A program made the position numbers and the translations under genes. Positions 11,263 through 23,947 of a DNA stretch of 64,000 nt are shown here, piece by piece (within the stretch, counting starts at the first letter, position 1; the number at the start of each line of letters is the position of its first letter). This DNA comes from Harmonia axyridis (lineage: Eukaryota > Arthropoda > Insecta > Coleoptera > Coccinellidae): NCBI RefSeq assembly GCF_914767665.1, contig NC_059506.1, positions 24,467,825 through 24,531,824 of the forward strand. Reading direction: 5' to 3'. The notes beneath the pieces are model-generated. The model was not told the DNA's origin, searched no databases, and saw only the letters and a list, made by a program, of their open reading frames with translations.

Positions 11263-12182
11263 AACCCACGGACCGATTCAGAAAACTAGCTTTCTTTCTT
11301 CTTAATCTAGATAGCTTTTATCTCGCCTTTTATAATTCACGAAATCCTGTAGGTTTTTTTACCATGGGTGTCATCCAAGGAGCAACATTTTTGGTGATAC
11401 TAGATTCAATGGCCATTGGAAATATTCCTTATATATCCACTAATTAGGAAAAACTTCTTTTTTATGAAAAATATTATGAAACGTGACACGTTCACGACAG
11501 AACCCTCTATATGACGGTAAAAATTTACTTGACCTTTTACCTGATAATGAATGATGAATATATTAAATTTGTGAAATTGTTGTTGAATTGTATGTGATTG
11601 AATGTTTCACGTTTTGAATAATATTCTATATGTTTTATGATTCCTGATTATGATCGATAACAAAGAGTATAAAAATCCTTAATACTGTATGTTTCAATTC
11701 CCCTATATTCCAATGAATATAGGGGAATGAAAGAATTCACAACTTAAAAAGAACCCTCGATAAAACCTATAAATTACGATATAAGGGGTGGTGATCTTAG
11801 GTTTTATATTAACCTTTCAGTAGCACATATACGTACGTCAAATTTCAAGGAAAAGATCGAGCAATGAATTCCACTTGTGATTAAGGTATCAACACAAGTT
11901 GACCATTAATGCACAACGTAACAACCGTTATTTACGATGGATAGGTATTTTTATGAACCACTGGAGCATTGCAGTTGAAAGCATGATGATTCCATAGAAG
12001 GATGAAAAACAATACGTATTGAATTTTGCTCGATTGGGCCCAATATGAAGAAATAAGAATTCATGACTGACTTGAGATGAATGAAAAAACTTTATTTCAT
12101 GAAGAACAATACTTTATCTGTATAGAGAAGGTGCTTATTTGCGATATATTATAATCAGATGAATGAATAACGATGAATTATA

Positions 12183-13509
12183 AGGCCAATTGAAAAGAAC
12201 CCGATCTGATGTACAGATGGCGGTGCTAGTATTAAATCCATATGATTTTGATTAAGTTTCAACCTCGGTTCCAACCTTCAAACGATACGTGTCTAAATTC
12301 GATAGCAGACCGACCATTAGTTTGCGAGATATTGCATTGTGAGTGTAGCTAGTTTTTTAATTTAAGAAAAGATTTCATGTTTCAATACAATATTGCTTTT
12401 TGAAGGGAAAAAAATACAGTTGAAGCAAAAGGTTGGCTTGGTGAAGAGTTTCCGGGGTCTGCATCAGGAGAATCAACCATCATTGATTGGTATGCAGAGT
12501 TTAAAGGTGATGAAATGAGCACCGAAGACGGCGAACGCAGTGAACGCCCAAAAAAGGGTGTCACCGACGAAAAAATCAAAAAAGTTCACGAAATTATTTT
12601 TAATGGCCGTAAGGTGAAGTTGATCGACATAGCAGACGTTATGAAGATATCTGAACGTGTACATCATATCATTCATGCATATTTGTTCACGAGACAGCTG
12701 TGTGCAAAAGAGGTGCCGCGCGAGTTCTCAATCGATCAAAATCAACTACGTGTTGATGATTCTGAGCAGTGTTTGAAGCTGCAATAAACTTGAATTTTTG
12801 CGTCGATGAGTGCCAATGGATGAAACATGGCTCCATCATTTCACTACGGAGTCCAATCGACAGTCAGCTGAGTGGACTTCACACGATGAACCGAATACAA
12901 AGAGGGGAAAACACAAGAGTTAGCTGGCAAGGTTAATGCATCAGTATTCTGAGATGCGCAAGATATAATATTCATTGATTACCTCCAAAAGTGCCAGACC
13001 ATCAACAGCGATAATTATATAGCATTGTTGGATCGTTTTATGGATTGAATCGTTAAAAAACTGCCCCATTTGAAGAAACAAAGGTGCTGTTTCATCAAGA
13101 CAATGCGCCGTGTCACAAATCAATGAAAACAATGGCAAAATTGTATGAATTGGGCTTCTAATTGCATCTGCATCCACCGTATTCGCCAGATCTAGCCCCC
13201 AGCGACTTTTTCCTGTTCTCAGATTTCAAGAGAATGCTCGCTGGAAAGAAATTTAGTACCAATAATAAAGTAATCGCAAAAACTGAGGCCTAATTTGAAG
13301 CGAAAGACGAATCGTACTACAAAAATGGTATCGAAAAGCTGGAAGATCGCTATATTCGCTGGATTGCTGTGCACAGTTAATATTTTAAAATTAACTCTAA
13401 AGTATTATAGAGTTCATTTATGTAATATTCCGCCTTCGAAGGCAACTATGTCAAATTTGCCAAAAAAATGTGTTTTTCTATGGTAGAACGGGAACTTTTC
13501 AATTGACCT
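12183..13509 (+). mobile_element. Mariner transposon, near full length, inactive
   Basis: Terminal repeats AGGCCAATTGAAAAGAACCC and (complement) AGGTCAATTGAAAAGTTCCC bound a 1.33-kb element beside TA dinucleotides. Transposase blocks in order: NTVEAKGWLGEEFPGSASGE, STEDGERSERPKKGVTDEKI, DETWLHHFTT, FIDYL, VLFHQDNAPCHKSMKTMAKL, HPPYSPDLAPSDFFLFSD and a final NGIEKLEDRYIRWIAV. The D, D and D catalytic aspartates are visible, but many stops and frameshifts interrupt the frame. The longest intact piece is 12515-12787. Confidence 0.9.
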
Positions 13510-14739
13510 ATTATATCATTTTTTATTGAATGCGATAAAAAATTGATACTCGTTACAACTATACGAAAGTAAATAATTTTCTCCGTACTTGATGACATCG
13601 ATCACGCTCCATCAATTTGGAGACAAACTAGAGAAGTAAACATGTAAATTATCGTGAAAAAATTGCAATAACCTTGGATCATCAATTGAACACGTGATGA
13701 TATTTTCCATCAGATATTCAAATTAGCACAATCAATCTTGAATGACGATGAGATACTTTGTATAAAAAACTATGATCGAGTGAATGCAGATTGTGTTTTG
13801 TTGAGGGCTTACTGGACTGTGAAAGTCCAGGGAAGATCAACGATTCGTGAGAATTTCATCATGAGTAACTTCAGTCCCCATTATGATTAACATGATAGTT
13901 TTTGAGAAACATTTGATAGCTTTTTTTCATTGGATCGAGATACAGTGAGTTGGTAAAATGTTGATAACACAGATGGCTTTGAAAAAATAGGAGCTTTTGT
14001 ACTCCTATATGAAATTCATATTGATGTAATATTTTCAAAAAATATCATGTAAACCTTCAAACCATTATCTCACAACCTAGTACCTGACGAAATGATAAAA
14101 CGATCGATTTGGAGACAAGCTTTCAAACTTTACACTGTTTTGAAGTGCTCCCATTTTTCAGGGAACAGATTGTTTCATCATTCTTCAGGTAAGTTTTTCT
14201 AACAACACTCACACAAAAATGATTCGAATAAACAAATGTATTCCTATTTACGAATGAATTGTTCGAAACTGAAAATTGTTTGAAAGACAATTTCAGAAAC
14301 CATTTCTCTTCTGAATCATCCATCCTCTTTCAGAATGACCTGTTCAGGAAGATTCATTTGCATCGAAGTATTGTTTTTCTTATTATTTCACCGTTCAGCG
14401 AAGAATGAAACAACAATTCGGATGAATCAACATGTTTTTATCAACCTATTCAAAAAGTTAAACAACGAATTTCCTGGAAAAGTTATTGTTCCCATTCAAA
14501 ATATGACGAATCGAACATCAAAAGAATTGATTGTATTATTCATGCGCATTTGTTCCAGGGGAATTTTGTGCGTATAAGATATGTATGTTATATGTGGGCA
14601 TATAAAATTCATCGATAAAATGAGTTATTCAAAAAATTCAGTAGATTTAACATAATGAAAAATTGAATTTTTCTGATCTAAGAACCCTTTGAACCACAGA
14701 ATATCTTTCGGATAACAAAATGATTTATTTCGAATTATT

Positions 14740-17190
14740 TTCTTAATCGGTACTGAAAGTTGTAATATTTCGTTTCTAAGGAGAATTACAATTACCAGCC
14801 TCCTGCCTAATTTCGAACTAATAAAGTCATCATAATCGTTTCAAAATCGTTACACCTAGATTTAAACAGTCATGTGGATTTCAAGAGTGCAACAACTACG
14901 AATGCTCGAAAGGTCCTGACTTCATGCCAGTGCTTTCCTAATTTTGTTTACTTGATGCTTTCAACAGTGAAAACATTACTGAAATCCCAAAACACAATAA
15001 AAATCCCGAAACGAAATAAAAAATGGGAAATCCATGCTAATTATATATTTTACTAAATTTGGCGTCGATCGCATCATCAGAAGCATGGAAAATTTTAGCA
15101 GAATATAGAAAAAAACCTAATATTTCAGAGAGAACCGTTCAGACTAAGTCGTAATGTTTCGTTTGTATGGAGAATTACAATTTCCAGCCTCCTCCATTTC
15201 AAGATCCTGATTTTACGCCATTGCTTTCCTAATTTTATTTTTTGATGCGTTGAACAGTGAAAATTTTCCTTAGATCCCGAAACACAATAGAAATCCCGAA
15301 ACACATTAGGAATCCCGAAACACAATAAGATCCTGAAATACAACAAAAAAATAAAATAACAATGCCAATTATGTATTTTACGGAATAGCATCATCAGAAG
15401 CATGAAAAATTTTAGCAGAATATAGAAACAACTTCATATTTTGGACTAAGTTGTAAAATTTCGTTTGTATGGAGAATTACAATTTCAAGCCTCCTGTAGT
15501 ATTTCAGGCTAATAAAGTCATCAGAATCGTGAAAAATCGGTATACCAACATTTAAATAGGTTGTTACGTGAATTTTAAAGGCGCAACAACAAACGACCGC
15601 CCGAAACACAATTAAAATCCTGAAATACAAGAAAAAATAGAATAACTATGCCAATTATATATTTTGCGAAATTTGGCGTAGATAGCATCACCAGGAGCAT
15701 GGAAAATTTCATCAGAATATAGAAAAACCTAATATTTCATAGGGAACCGTTCAGACTGAGTTGTAATATGTAGTTGTTCGTATGGAGCATTGAAATTTTC
15801 AGCCTCATGCCTAATTTCTAGCTAATAAAGTCATCAGAATCGTATAAAAACCTCACACCTCCATCTCCATTTCAAAAGTTATGTGGATTTCAAGGGCGCA
15901 ACAACGACGAACGCTAAAAATCTCCTGACTTTACGCCAGTGCTTTTCTAATTTTGTTTTCTCGATTCGTTAAACAGTGAAAACATTCCTAAAATACCGAA
16001 AAACAATAAAAGTCCCTATACACAATGAAGAATAGAATAAACATGCCAATTATGTATTTTATGGAATTGAGCGTTGATAGCATCACCAGAAGCACAGAAA
16101 ATTTCAGCAGAATATAGAAAAACCTAATATTTCATAGGGAACCGTTCAGACTGAGTTGAAATATGGAATTGTTCGTATGAAGAATTGAAATTTTCAGCCT
16201 CATGCCTAATTTCGAGCTAATAAAGTCATCAGAATCGTAAAAAATCCTCACACCTCCATATCCATTTCAAAAGTTTTGTGGATTTCAAGGGCGCAACAAC
16301 GACGAACACTAAAAATCTCCTGACTTTACGCCAGTGCTTTTCTAATTTTGTTTTCTCGATTCGTTAAACAGTGAAAACATTCCTAAAATACCGAAAAACA
16401 ATAAAAATCCCTATACACGATGAAGAATAGAATTAACATGCCAATTATGTATTTTATGAAATTGAGCGTTGATAGCATCACCAGAAGCATAGAAAATTTC
16501 AGCAGAATATAGAAAAAACCTAATAGTTCAAAGGGAACCATTCAGAATAAGTTGCAATATTTCGTTTGTATGGAGAATTACAATTTCCAGCATTCTGCAA
16601 AATTGCGAATTAATAAAGTCATATGAAGGATTTCAAGGGCGCAACAACGAACGAACCCCTCGAAATCTCCAGACTTTACGGCAGTTCTTTTCTTATTTTG
16701 TTTTCTTAATGCGTTAAACAATGAAAACATTCCTTGAATTCTGAAAAACAATAAAAATCCCGAAACACGATAATAATCCCGAAACACAATAATAATCCCG
16801 AAACACAATAATAATCCCGAAACACAAAAAAAATCCCGAAACACAATAAAGAATAGAATAACCATGCCAATTATATATTTTGCGAAATTTGGCGTAGATA
16901 TCATCACCAGAAACATGGAAAATTTTAGCAGAATATAGAAAAAACCTAATAGTTCAGAGGGAACCGTTCATACTCAGTTGAAATATTTCGTCTGTATGGA
17001 GAAATACTACTTCCAGCCTCCTGCAGAACTTTCAGCTAATAAAGTCATTAGAATCGTAAAAAATGATGTATATTTCAAGGGTGCAACAACGAACGAGCGC
17101 TCGAAAGCTCCTGACATCAAGCTAGTGGTTTCCTAATTTGATTTTTTAATGCGCTAAAGTATGAAAACATCCCTACATTCCCGAAACACA
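14740..17190. repeat. Tandem array of about seven 300-430-bp units
   Basis: Each unit carries the same ordered landmarks: gaatatagaaaaaacctaat, tgtatggagaattacaattt, cagcctcctgc, ctaataaagtcatcagaatc, tttcaagggcgcaacaacga, ctcctgactttacgccagtg, and a run of cccgaaacacaataaaaat. The cagcctcctgc landmark falls near 14799, 15184, 15488, 15800, 16195, 16587 and 17014. The caataataatcccgaaaca block is itself expanded in the unit at 16740-16850. The units at about 15710 and 16105 are closest to each other. Confidence 0.9.
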
Positions 17191-17199
17191 ACAAAGATT

Positions 17200-17620
17200 A
17201 CCTTGTCGAAAACAATCGTTATAATCCAATAAATCCGAGTTGCTCCCAACAAGTACGCAACTAGAGTAAACAATCTCCGAGAACGCACGTGACAACGCTC
17301 GCGGAAGACGTGCCAGCAACAGCTCAAGCTCGAAGAAACACCGCGGTTCAACTGGTGCTTGAATTTCGTAGACCGCGGTTCGGAGCAGCGCGCCGCTAGA
17401 AAAAAAAGTCTGCTGCTCTCCTCGAGTGGAAGCTGTGGTAGGAAGTGACAGGAAGATCCACACAGGAAAAACGTACGGATTTTATGCGGTCTTACGTAAT
17501 TTCTACGTGAGCCGGTTGTCATTTCGTTTAGTGTGTGATGGTTACGTTTGTTTTAGGTGTAGCGGTTAACGGTCTCAGCAAACGATGCTGGAAATTTGGC
17601 TATCGTTACGGTTTTTTGGT
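17200..17620. other. CpG-rich unique block, possible promoter or first exon
   Basis: Unlike its A+T-rich flanks, this block is rich in CpG (cgcacgtgacaacgctcgcg, gaccgcggttcggagcagcg, cgcgccgctag). It shows no recognisable protein on either strand. It directly follows the tandem array. A promoter or 5' untranslated exon of an unseen gene is possible; so is a transposon terminus. Confidence 0.3.
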
Positions 17621-17771
17621 GCATTTGCGTGTTTTTCTATTTCAGTTCAAATTTACAGCTTATGTTAAATTTTTCTAATTGTGTATTTTGGATTGGCAGT
17701 TCAGAATTTATCATTAAAAAGGTTTTCCAATGAGAAGTTTACTTTTGATTCGAAAAAAAAGTATATTCACA

Positions 17772-18789
17772 GGCGTACAACTTTGCTTCCGCCGTTTTCT
17801 TCGAAATTCCTTGCTTTATTGAAATGTGTGTTATTGATCGGAACAAGTGATAGTCCGAAAGAGCGACGTCTGGAGAATACAGCGGGTGGGGTAGGAGTTC
17901 CCATTTCAATGTTTTCAAGTATATCTTGGCCACTTTCACAACATGGGGTCGAGCATTGTCATGCTGTAAAATCACTTCAGCATGTCTCTCGTTGTATTGC
18001 GGCCGTTTGTTCTTCAATGCTCGGCTCAAACACATTATTTGCGTACGATAACGATCGCCTGTGATTGTTTCAGTCGGTTTTAACAACACATAATACACAA
18101 GGCCGAGCTGGTCCCACCAAATACTGAGCATGACCTTGGAACCCTGAATATGCCCATGATTTTCTGCGCTTGGGATTATCGTAATGAACCCATTTTTCGT
18201 CTCCAGTCACTATGCGATGCAGAAATACCTTCCATCGTTGCCATGCAAGCAGCTCTTCACAAGCAAACAAACGCTTGTTCAACATCTCTCGGCTTCAACT
18301 CGTATACGGCACCCAATTTCCTTGTTTCAGGCGTTTTGAAATATTTTGCTGCGTCACTTTCAATGATCCTGTGCATTTCTGTTCTGTTTGACACGAGTCT
18401 TGATCAAGTTATACCTCCAATTTTGCATCTTCGAAAACCTTCTCTTTTCCACCGCCATGCTGTTCCTCGACGTCTGAATCACCGTTCTTGAAGCGTTGAA
18501 ACCACTCTCGGCACGTTCTTCCACTAATAGCGGCCTTACCATAGGTATTTGAGAGCATTCGATGAGCCCCAGATTTCTTTATATTGAAGCAGAAAATTGA
18601 ATTCTTCCGCAAAAAACGTGAATTTGGCTCGTAAACTGACATGTTTAATCGAGAATAACTTAATATTTCGATGGCGTTATGTTCACAATTACCTAATCTT
18701 ATTGTATGACAACTAAGATCTATTCATTTGGACTACCACTTACCGCTTTAGCTATCTATTGCAAAACGTCGGAAGTTAAGTTGAACACC
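17772..18789 (-). mobile_element. Mariner transposon, inactive copy A
   Basis: Ends are GGCGTACAACTTTGCTTCCG and (complement) GGTGTTCAACTTAACTTCCG. The minus strand encodes, in order, NSIFCFNIKKSGAHRMLSNT, GRTCREWFQRFKNGDSDVEE, RIVTGDEKWVHYDNPKRRKS, SIWWDQLGLVYYVLLKPTET, VILQHDNARPHVVKVAKIYL and HPLYSPDVALSDYHLFRS. At least two frameshifts separate the pieces (18642-18409, 18285-18070, 18131-17739). The same family occurs at 34334, 42305 and 61036. Confidence 0.9.
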
Positions 18790-18839
18790 AATATCTAAAG
18801 AGATATCAAAAGTGTAAAAATAAATGTATGCCATTAACG

Positions 18840-19330
18840 ATGGAAAACTATATCAGCCAAATGGCCGCCACGCTTGCAGCACCATATCCTTTTCATTAAA
18901 TTTCCCATGACCAATTTGCACATTTGCGTCTGTAAGTCTTCGATAACTGCACGAATTATATCTTTGAGCTCTTCAATCGATTGTGAAGCATTTTTTTACA
19001 TGGTTCCAAAGGAAAAAGTCTGTGTTGACTCACAAATTGCGATTTTTTTATTGCTTGTGTGGCACGTAGCTCCGTCTTGTTGGAAATAAACATAAAAATC
19101 TTCAAATTCCGGCCATAAAAAAACATTATCTTATCATAATATCCTAATTCCAAAAATCGACTAGAAATCGACAAACCTGGGTATATTTTCAGTTGTCCTT
19201 GAGCGACTCACTCGGTTTCGATTCTTCACATCACTAACTTCTGCGAATAGCTCAAATTTTTCCATCAGTTTCACCATTAGCAGCCGAGACTGCGTTTCAC
19301 GACGACCCAAAAGTGCTTTAGTTTTTCGAA
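18840..19330 (-). mobile_element. Tc1/mariner-type relic related to the 7190 element
   Basis: Minus-strand fragments FEDFYVYFQQDGATCHTSNK and, further toward the N-terminus, KLMEKFE...VSDVKNRNRVSRSRTTENI match the order of the same DDE family as the 7190-8118 element. It is broken by stops and internally deleted. It abuts mariner copy A. Confidence 0.65.
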
Positions 19331-19339
19331 CAGTGACAA

Positions 19340-21440
19340 CAAGGTTTTTATCATATTTGTAGGGAATTTTAACAATTTCAGTGTGTTGTAGAAGCGTATC
19401 GTTCTATTTTCAGTTATGGCGTAGTTTTATCAAATGTCAAAACACGACAGTTACAAAAGTGATAGCTATACGGATAGAGGGTTATTCAAAACGAAACCTC
19501 GTGAATGCTCTACTCATTTTTCGCAAATATAGCGACATTATCCTGCAAGAAAATAGGCTTTAGTTTCATTCACGAATCCAAAAAAAAAAATTTCAATTTG
19601 AATTTCAATTATAAAAAATACGATCAACAAATATTTTATATGTCTTTATTGCTCTCTTCAATTAAAATATTTTGATCTCAGGATATCGTATATTATTACT
19701 AACTACAGTTTTTACAAATATTGTAATCATGGTTAAATGATCCCAAATCGAAGAAGTTGAGGTATTCACTTCTTTCATCATAATATCAAACGGTTAGTTC
19801 CTAATTTATCGATTTAATTCAAAATCACTCATTAATTCGAATTTCAATGTGACATTATCTAACAGCTACAATAACGGTTTTTTAAGGTGTTTCCTTCACT
19901 CTCCAGATGACTCTTTTCGGTGATCGATGAAGTGAATTTTCTATTTCTGCATTCCTAATCAGATTCTTCCTGACTGGTATCTTTCCACAGTTTCGAATAA
20001 TACCGAAATTGTGATTGAAATGCTTGCTGCCTAATGTGATGATAATATAAGCAGATTTTAACGCAGATTTGTTATTTTTATGTAGTTATGTTCTATCAGT
20101 ATGTTTGTTTTATAGCAAGGAAACGACAAAAATAATTGAATTCCACAAGGAAAATATCCATAAGATAGCTGAATATTAGGTAATTATCTAATGATAGGTG
20201 TCCTAGGACATTTTTTATTGTACCTTATTCGAAAAGCTCCTAGTATATTAACTGAATTATTCATTAAAACCTCGGAATATGTTAATGTGAAGAAATTCAT
20301 ATCCCTGTATGTATTTAATTATGATAATGTAAGGAGTTGCAGATTTTTAAATTCATGGAATGCACTGGTAAGTTCATTAAAATATTTCATTCAGCTCATA
20401 ATTCACTAATAGTTTTGTGTATTGGAATATTTTAAGAGATTATCGAAATGTATCACTATATTAATTTTGTTACCTTTTTCTGTTATTCTTCTTCATCTAT
20501 GCATCTCAAAATTTTTTTTTAATATTATAAAACAGAAGTGATTCTTTTTCACGACTTGGATATGTGGATGAGTTTTTTTTTCATCGAATAACTTGTTTGT
20601 ATGTTCATTCTGGGGAATAATTTTTCTCCAAAATTAATGTAATTTTTGAATTTTGATCAAAGAATGGACTGAAATGATTGGGTTTGAAGCAGTGATTCTG
20701 GATTATTTTCATCGATTATAAATAGTTCTAAGTCAAAATCGAGCTGATCTGTGAGATGGTAGCCTAGCAGGCAACTATCGATGAATATCATCAAATTCAG
20801 TTCTAAAAACATCGAGATTTTCCTTGTTGAATAAGAAAGTTTTTTTGTTCAATTCGAGGAAATAAAATAACTTTGTAGAATATACTTACGAGACTAAAAT
20901 AATCTCGAATTTTCATTAAATTTTCCTGCCTTTCAGAGTTTTTTGCGAAAGCAACAAATTTTCCCACTCATTGAAATTGACAAGGAAAAACTTCGTCTCT
21001 CCTTAAATTATACAGGAAAAAGTAAGTTGGTTTTCCAGTTTTTTTTTTTGATACGATGAACCGCTTCTATTTGACGGAGAACAAACTGATATTCTTTTCA
21101 TCACTAATTTGTCGGAACAGTTTAACTTTAACAGACCAAAAAGATTTTTGTCATTTGTCAAGTGTCAAGAAATAACATCTTTTAAAATGACGGCTGCCTA
21201 GATAATGATATATACTGAATGGAACTTCTTATTGGAAAACCCTGTGTAATGCATAATTCGAATGAGGAAAATCAATAACTTTCCAGGCATGCATATTAAC
21301 TTTTCATACTTTTTCGTGTGCTAAAGACAATTTACAATAAAATGACATTGATGGAAAAGAATTATTTGTTTGGCTATAGCGAGTCATAAGCCATGAAGTT
21401 TTTGACTATGAGTGTTCATTGTAACAGAAGGCATTAGTTA
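19340..21440. other. A+T-rich intergenic DNA, no gene seen
   Basis: Only short unsupported frames occur; no domain, hairpin or transposon end was recognised. Confidence 0.5.
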
Positions 21441-21649
21441 TAGTATATCCAAAGTAACTTGGAGGAAGCCAGAATATTTCAATTAGATATACAAGGGTTG
21501 TCAAAATTTCCAGAAATTCTTTTGGGGACAGTGAATTTATTGCCTAACAATACTTTCAAATAAACCCTGGTATCCACAGTATCCACTTCGAAGGGGCATC
21601 TATGGTCAAGCGTTTTTATGGACTAGTTCAAGTGACTTTGGATATACTA
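21441..21649. mobile_element. Small MITE (209 bp)
   Basis: Terminal inverted repeats tagtatatccaaagtaactt and its complement aagtgacttt-ggatatacta bound a non-coding interior. Confidence 0.7.
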
Positions 21650-21654
21650 TATCT

Positions 21655-22311
21655 GTATCTCGCGTTCCATCAGATGGTGTCAAAAAGATGTGAAATCTTT
21701 TCTGACAGTTTTGTGATTTGTTGATTTAGGTCAGTTTGAGCGCGCATCATAGATGAACAGAACCGAAGAAAAAATACGTTATATTTTACAGTTTTCCTTC
21801 GATAAACGATGAAATGCAAGCCTGTCGGCTGAAAATGTAAATAGTGTTTATAGTCCTGATACCGTTACAGCCATTACGCGCAATTTTGGTTTCGTCAATT
21901 CCGTTCCGGTGATTTCTATATCAAAGAACCAGCACCACTCACTATACTAGAAGTCCAATTGTTGAAAATATTGATGAAATAATAGACATTGGTGTGTCTC
22001 ACCGTCATGTAGGCACTGTTTCGATTGCCAAAGAACTAAAGATTGCACAAAACTTCATTTGGAACCACTTGCATAAGGCTGGTCTCGATAACAAAGCTCG
22101 ATGTATGGGTACCACACAGTTAACGCAAAAAAACCTCATGAACCGAATTTCCATCTGCGAATTGCTGCTGAAGTGCAACAAAATAGACCCATTTTTGAAG
22201 CGGTTGATGACTGGTGATGAAAAGTGGATCACTTACGACAACGTTAACCGAAAACGGTAATTAAAGCCTTCTTTTCCATTCAAAAATAAAAGATTTCTTT
22301 TCACTACACCT
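21655..22311 (+). mobile_element. Mariner relic, second family, copy 1
   Basis: N-terminal transposase blocks KIRYILQFSFDKR, VNSVYSPDTVTA, DRHVGTV-like SHRHVGTVSIAKELKIAQ, WNHLHKAGLDNKA, LMNRISICELLLKCNKIDPF and LMTGDEKWITYDNVNRKR are followed directly by a 3' terminal repeat ending tcactacacc. Everything between the first catalytic Asp and the 3' end is deleted. The frame 21994-22260 is open. Confidence 0.8.
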
Positions 22312-22314
22312 CAA

Positions 22315-23712
22315 ATCTATGTACATCCGAAATTTTGAGAAGAAATGACACGAATACCGGACTCACCTCTCTTCTGTTGTTTCTATGGATACTAGAAAGG
22401 TTTTCAGAATTTGCGCCAAATAAAAATGTAAAGGTCTAAAATTCAATCAACTACAATCGTTTTATATCATTTTTATTCACTTCATTTCAGTTAATGACAT
22501 AATTTACAAATTTTTAAAAATTATGTACATCCAAGTTTCTAAAAATACTACTTCTAAAACATAATATATTACAATTAGTTGGGAAAAGGCACGTTGCATG
22601 TGCACACAAGTGTGCATCGAATTTGAAAAAAATTTACTCCTTCATTCGTGAAATATACCGTTTTAAGTACACATAGTTTTATTGGACTAGACACTAGCAC
22701 AGTTATCCTGAAAACATTACATTTCCTTTTATATTATTTCTTTTGATCAAAGAAGTGACAACCATCTGATTAAGCTGATAACTATTGTTGTGGGAAAAGG
22801 TTGAGAAAGAAATATGCCATGCCTGTATATCATAGTAGTGAGTTTTTCAGCTGAAAGCAAGGAGTTTTGAGAGTATGTAGGTGCTATATGCAGAGGATGC
22901 TCCACAATTGTGAATATTTCATCTGAAGACATTGAAGGGAAAGTGTTCAAAATCAAAGCATCTAATATTCTTATCACATTCAATCGTACACCAAATTCTT
23001 ATATTTTCTTTACAATAATTTACATTGAAATTTGATCATGTAATATCAATTAGGAAATCATTCACTTTATAAACAACATTGTTATTGTAATCTAAACCTA
23101 TTTAATTTTTAAATTAAAGTAAATCACAATATTATGGGCTGATTAAATTATCATGTCAACTGAGTGAGGTATATTATGAAGAATTATTTCAGTACATACT
23201 TCAGAAAATCGTTAATGGCGTATCTGTCTCGGACATAATTAAAATGAAACGTATTGGCTGATAAAGTAAAAAGCCAAAATCATTTTATAAGAATATTAAA
23301 TTAGTCAAATTAAATATGAACGGATTTTATATTAGTCGATAGAATAACAATATAATTGAACAGCTTAAATTACTTTAGAGGTAAAGACTTTGTCTTCAAT
23401 ATTAACTTATTAGTAATGTGTTATTTTGAAGATGGAGAAAAGTAACTGCCAATAAAGAAAATTATTCAAAGCTGCATCTGAATGAGTTTCGTATTCAGAA
23501 GAATTAACTTGAAATATCACATCTCCTCAATTGTGAGACAATGTCATTCTAAACAAATGCTGCCTTCTTTGAGGGGTCAGTTAGATCTAAAAACTGAAAT
23601 AAAAGATATCATTACGAAAAATAGGTACACCATCCTCATAACGGTAGAGTTCCGACAATATACTTCGCATAATTCAACTTGTTTACTATCACAATCACAA
23701 TGATATATCTTC
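22315..23712. other. 3' flank of the large gene, no gene seen
   Basis: A+T-rich DNA that would include the 3' untranslated region of the minus-strand gene ending at 23753. The polyadenylation site could not be placed. No coding feature is supported. Confidence 0.4.
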
Positions 23713-23795
23713 AGAATCTGGATTCGAACCCATATCTTCTCATTTTCTCATACTAGGGTTTCAATCTCTTAAAACCTGCGCCATCTTGTCCTAAT
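23713..23795 (-). repeat. tRNA-promoter-like (SINE-like) sequence overlapping the host stop codon
   Basis: On the minus strand gatggcgcaggttttaagag resembles an RNA polymerase III A box, and gggttcgaatcc, 53 bases on, is an exact B box. Arm pairing is too poor for a tRNA gene, so a tRNA-derived SINE is the better reading. The A-box part codes for DGAGFKR and the host TAG lies between the boxes. No other copy was found in this window. Confidence 0.35.
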
Positions 23796-23947
23796 TTCAA
23801 TTCCTCGTACAATGTGGGATTCACTTCCTGTGATTGAGGCACATGAAGTTGTTCGTTTTTCCATCCAAGTCCTCCTGATGCGGAAGAAACAGCCAAACCA
23901 TTACTACCTCCATTGGAGATCGTTGAATCATTTTGTCCCTGAGGAAC
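23753..23947 (-). CDS. Last coding exon: cytoplasmic tail
   Basis: Phase-0 exon after acceptor TTTTTCAG, encoding 64 residues from VPQGQNDSTIS, through VNPTLYEELKLGQ, to FKRLKP and a TAG stop at 23753-23755. The low-complexity Ser/Gly/Asn start and a tyrosine in an acidic context suit a flexible intracellular tail. The final residues overlap a tRNA-promoter-like sequence (see the 23713-23795 repeat). Confidence 0.85.
   Translation of the reverse strand, partial: VPQGQNDSTISNGGSNGLAVSSASGGLGWKNEQLHVPQSQEVNPTLYEELKLGQDGAGFKRLKP

Noticed and set aside
14740..17190. CRISPR-like array
   Set aside because: Units are 300-430 bp, imperfect and without short unique spacers; it is a eukaryotic tandem repeat.
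23713..23795. A functional tRNA gene
   Set aside because: Acceptor, D and anticodon stems do not pair, although A- and B-box-like sequences are present.
23868..23895. CTGATG...GAAAC near 23874 as a second hammerhead
   Set aside because: The invariant A9 and a pairable stem II are missing, and it lies antisense to a coding exon.
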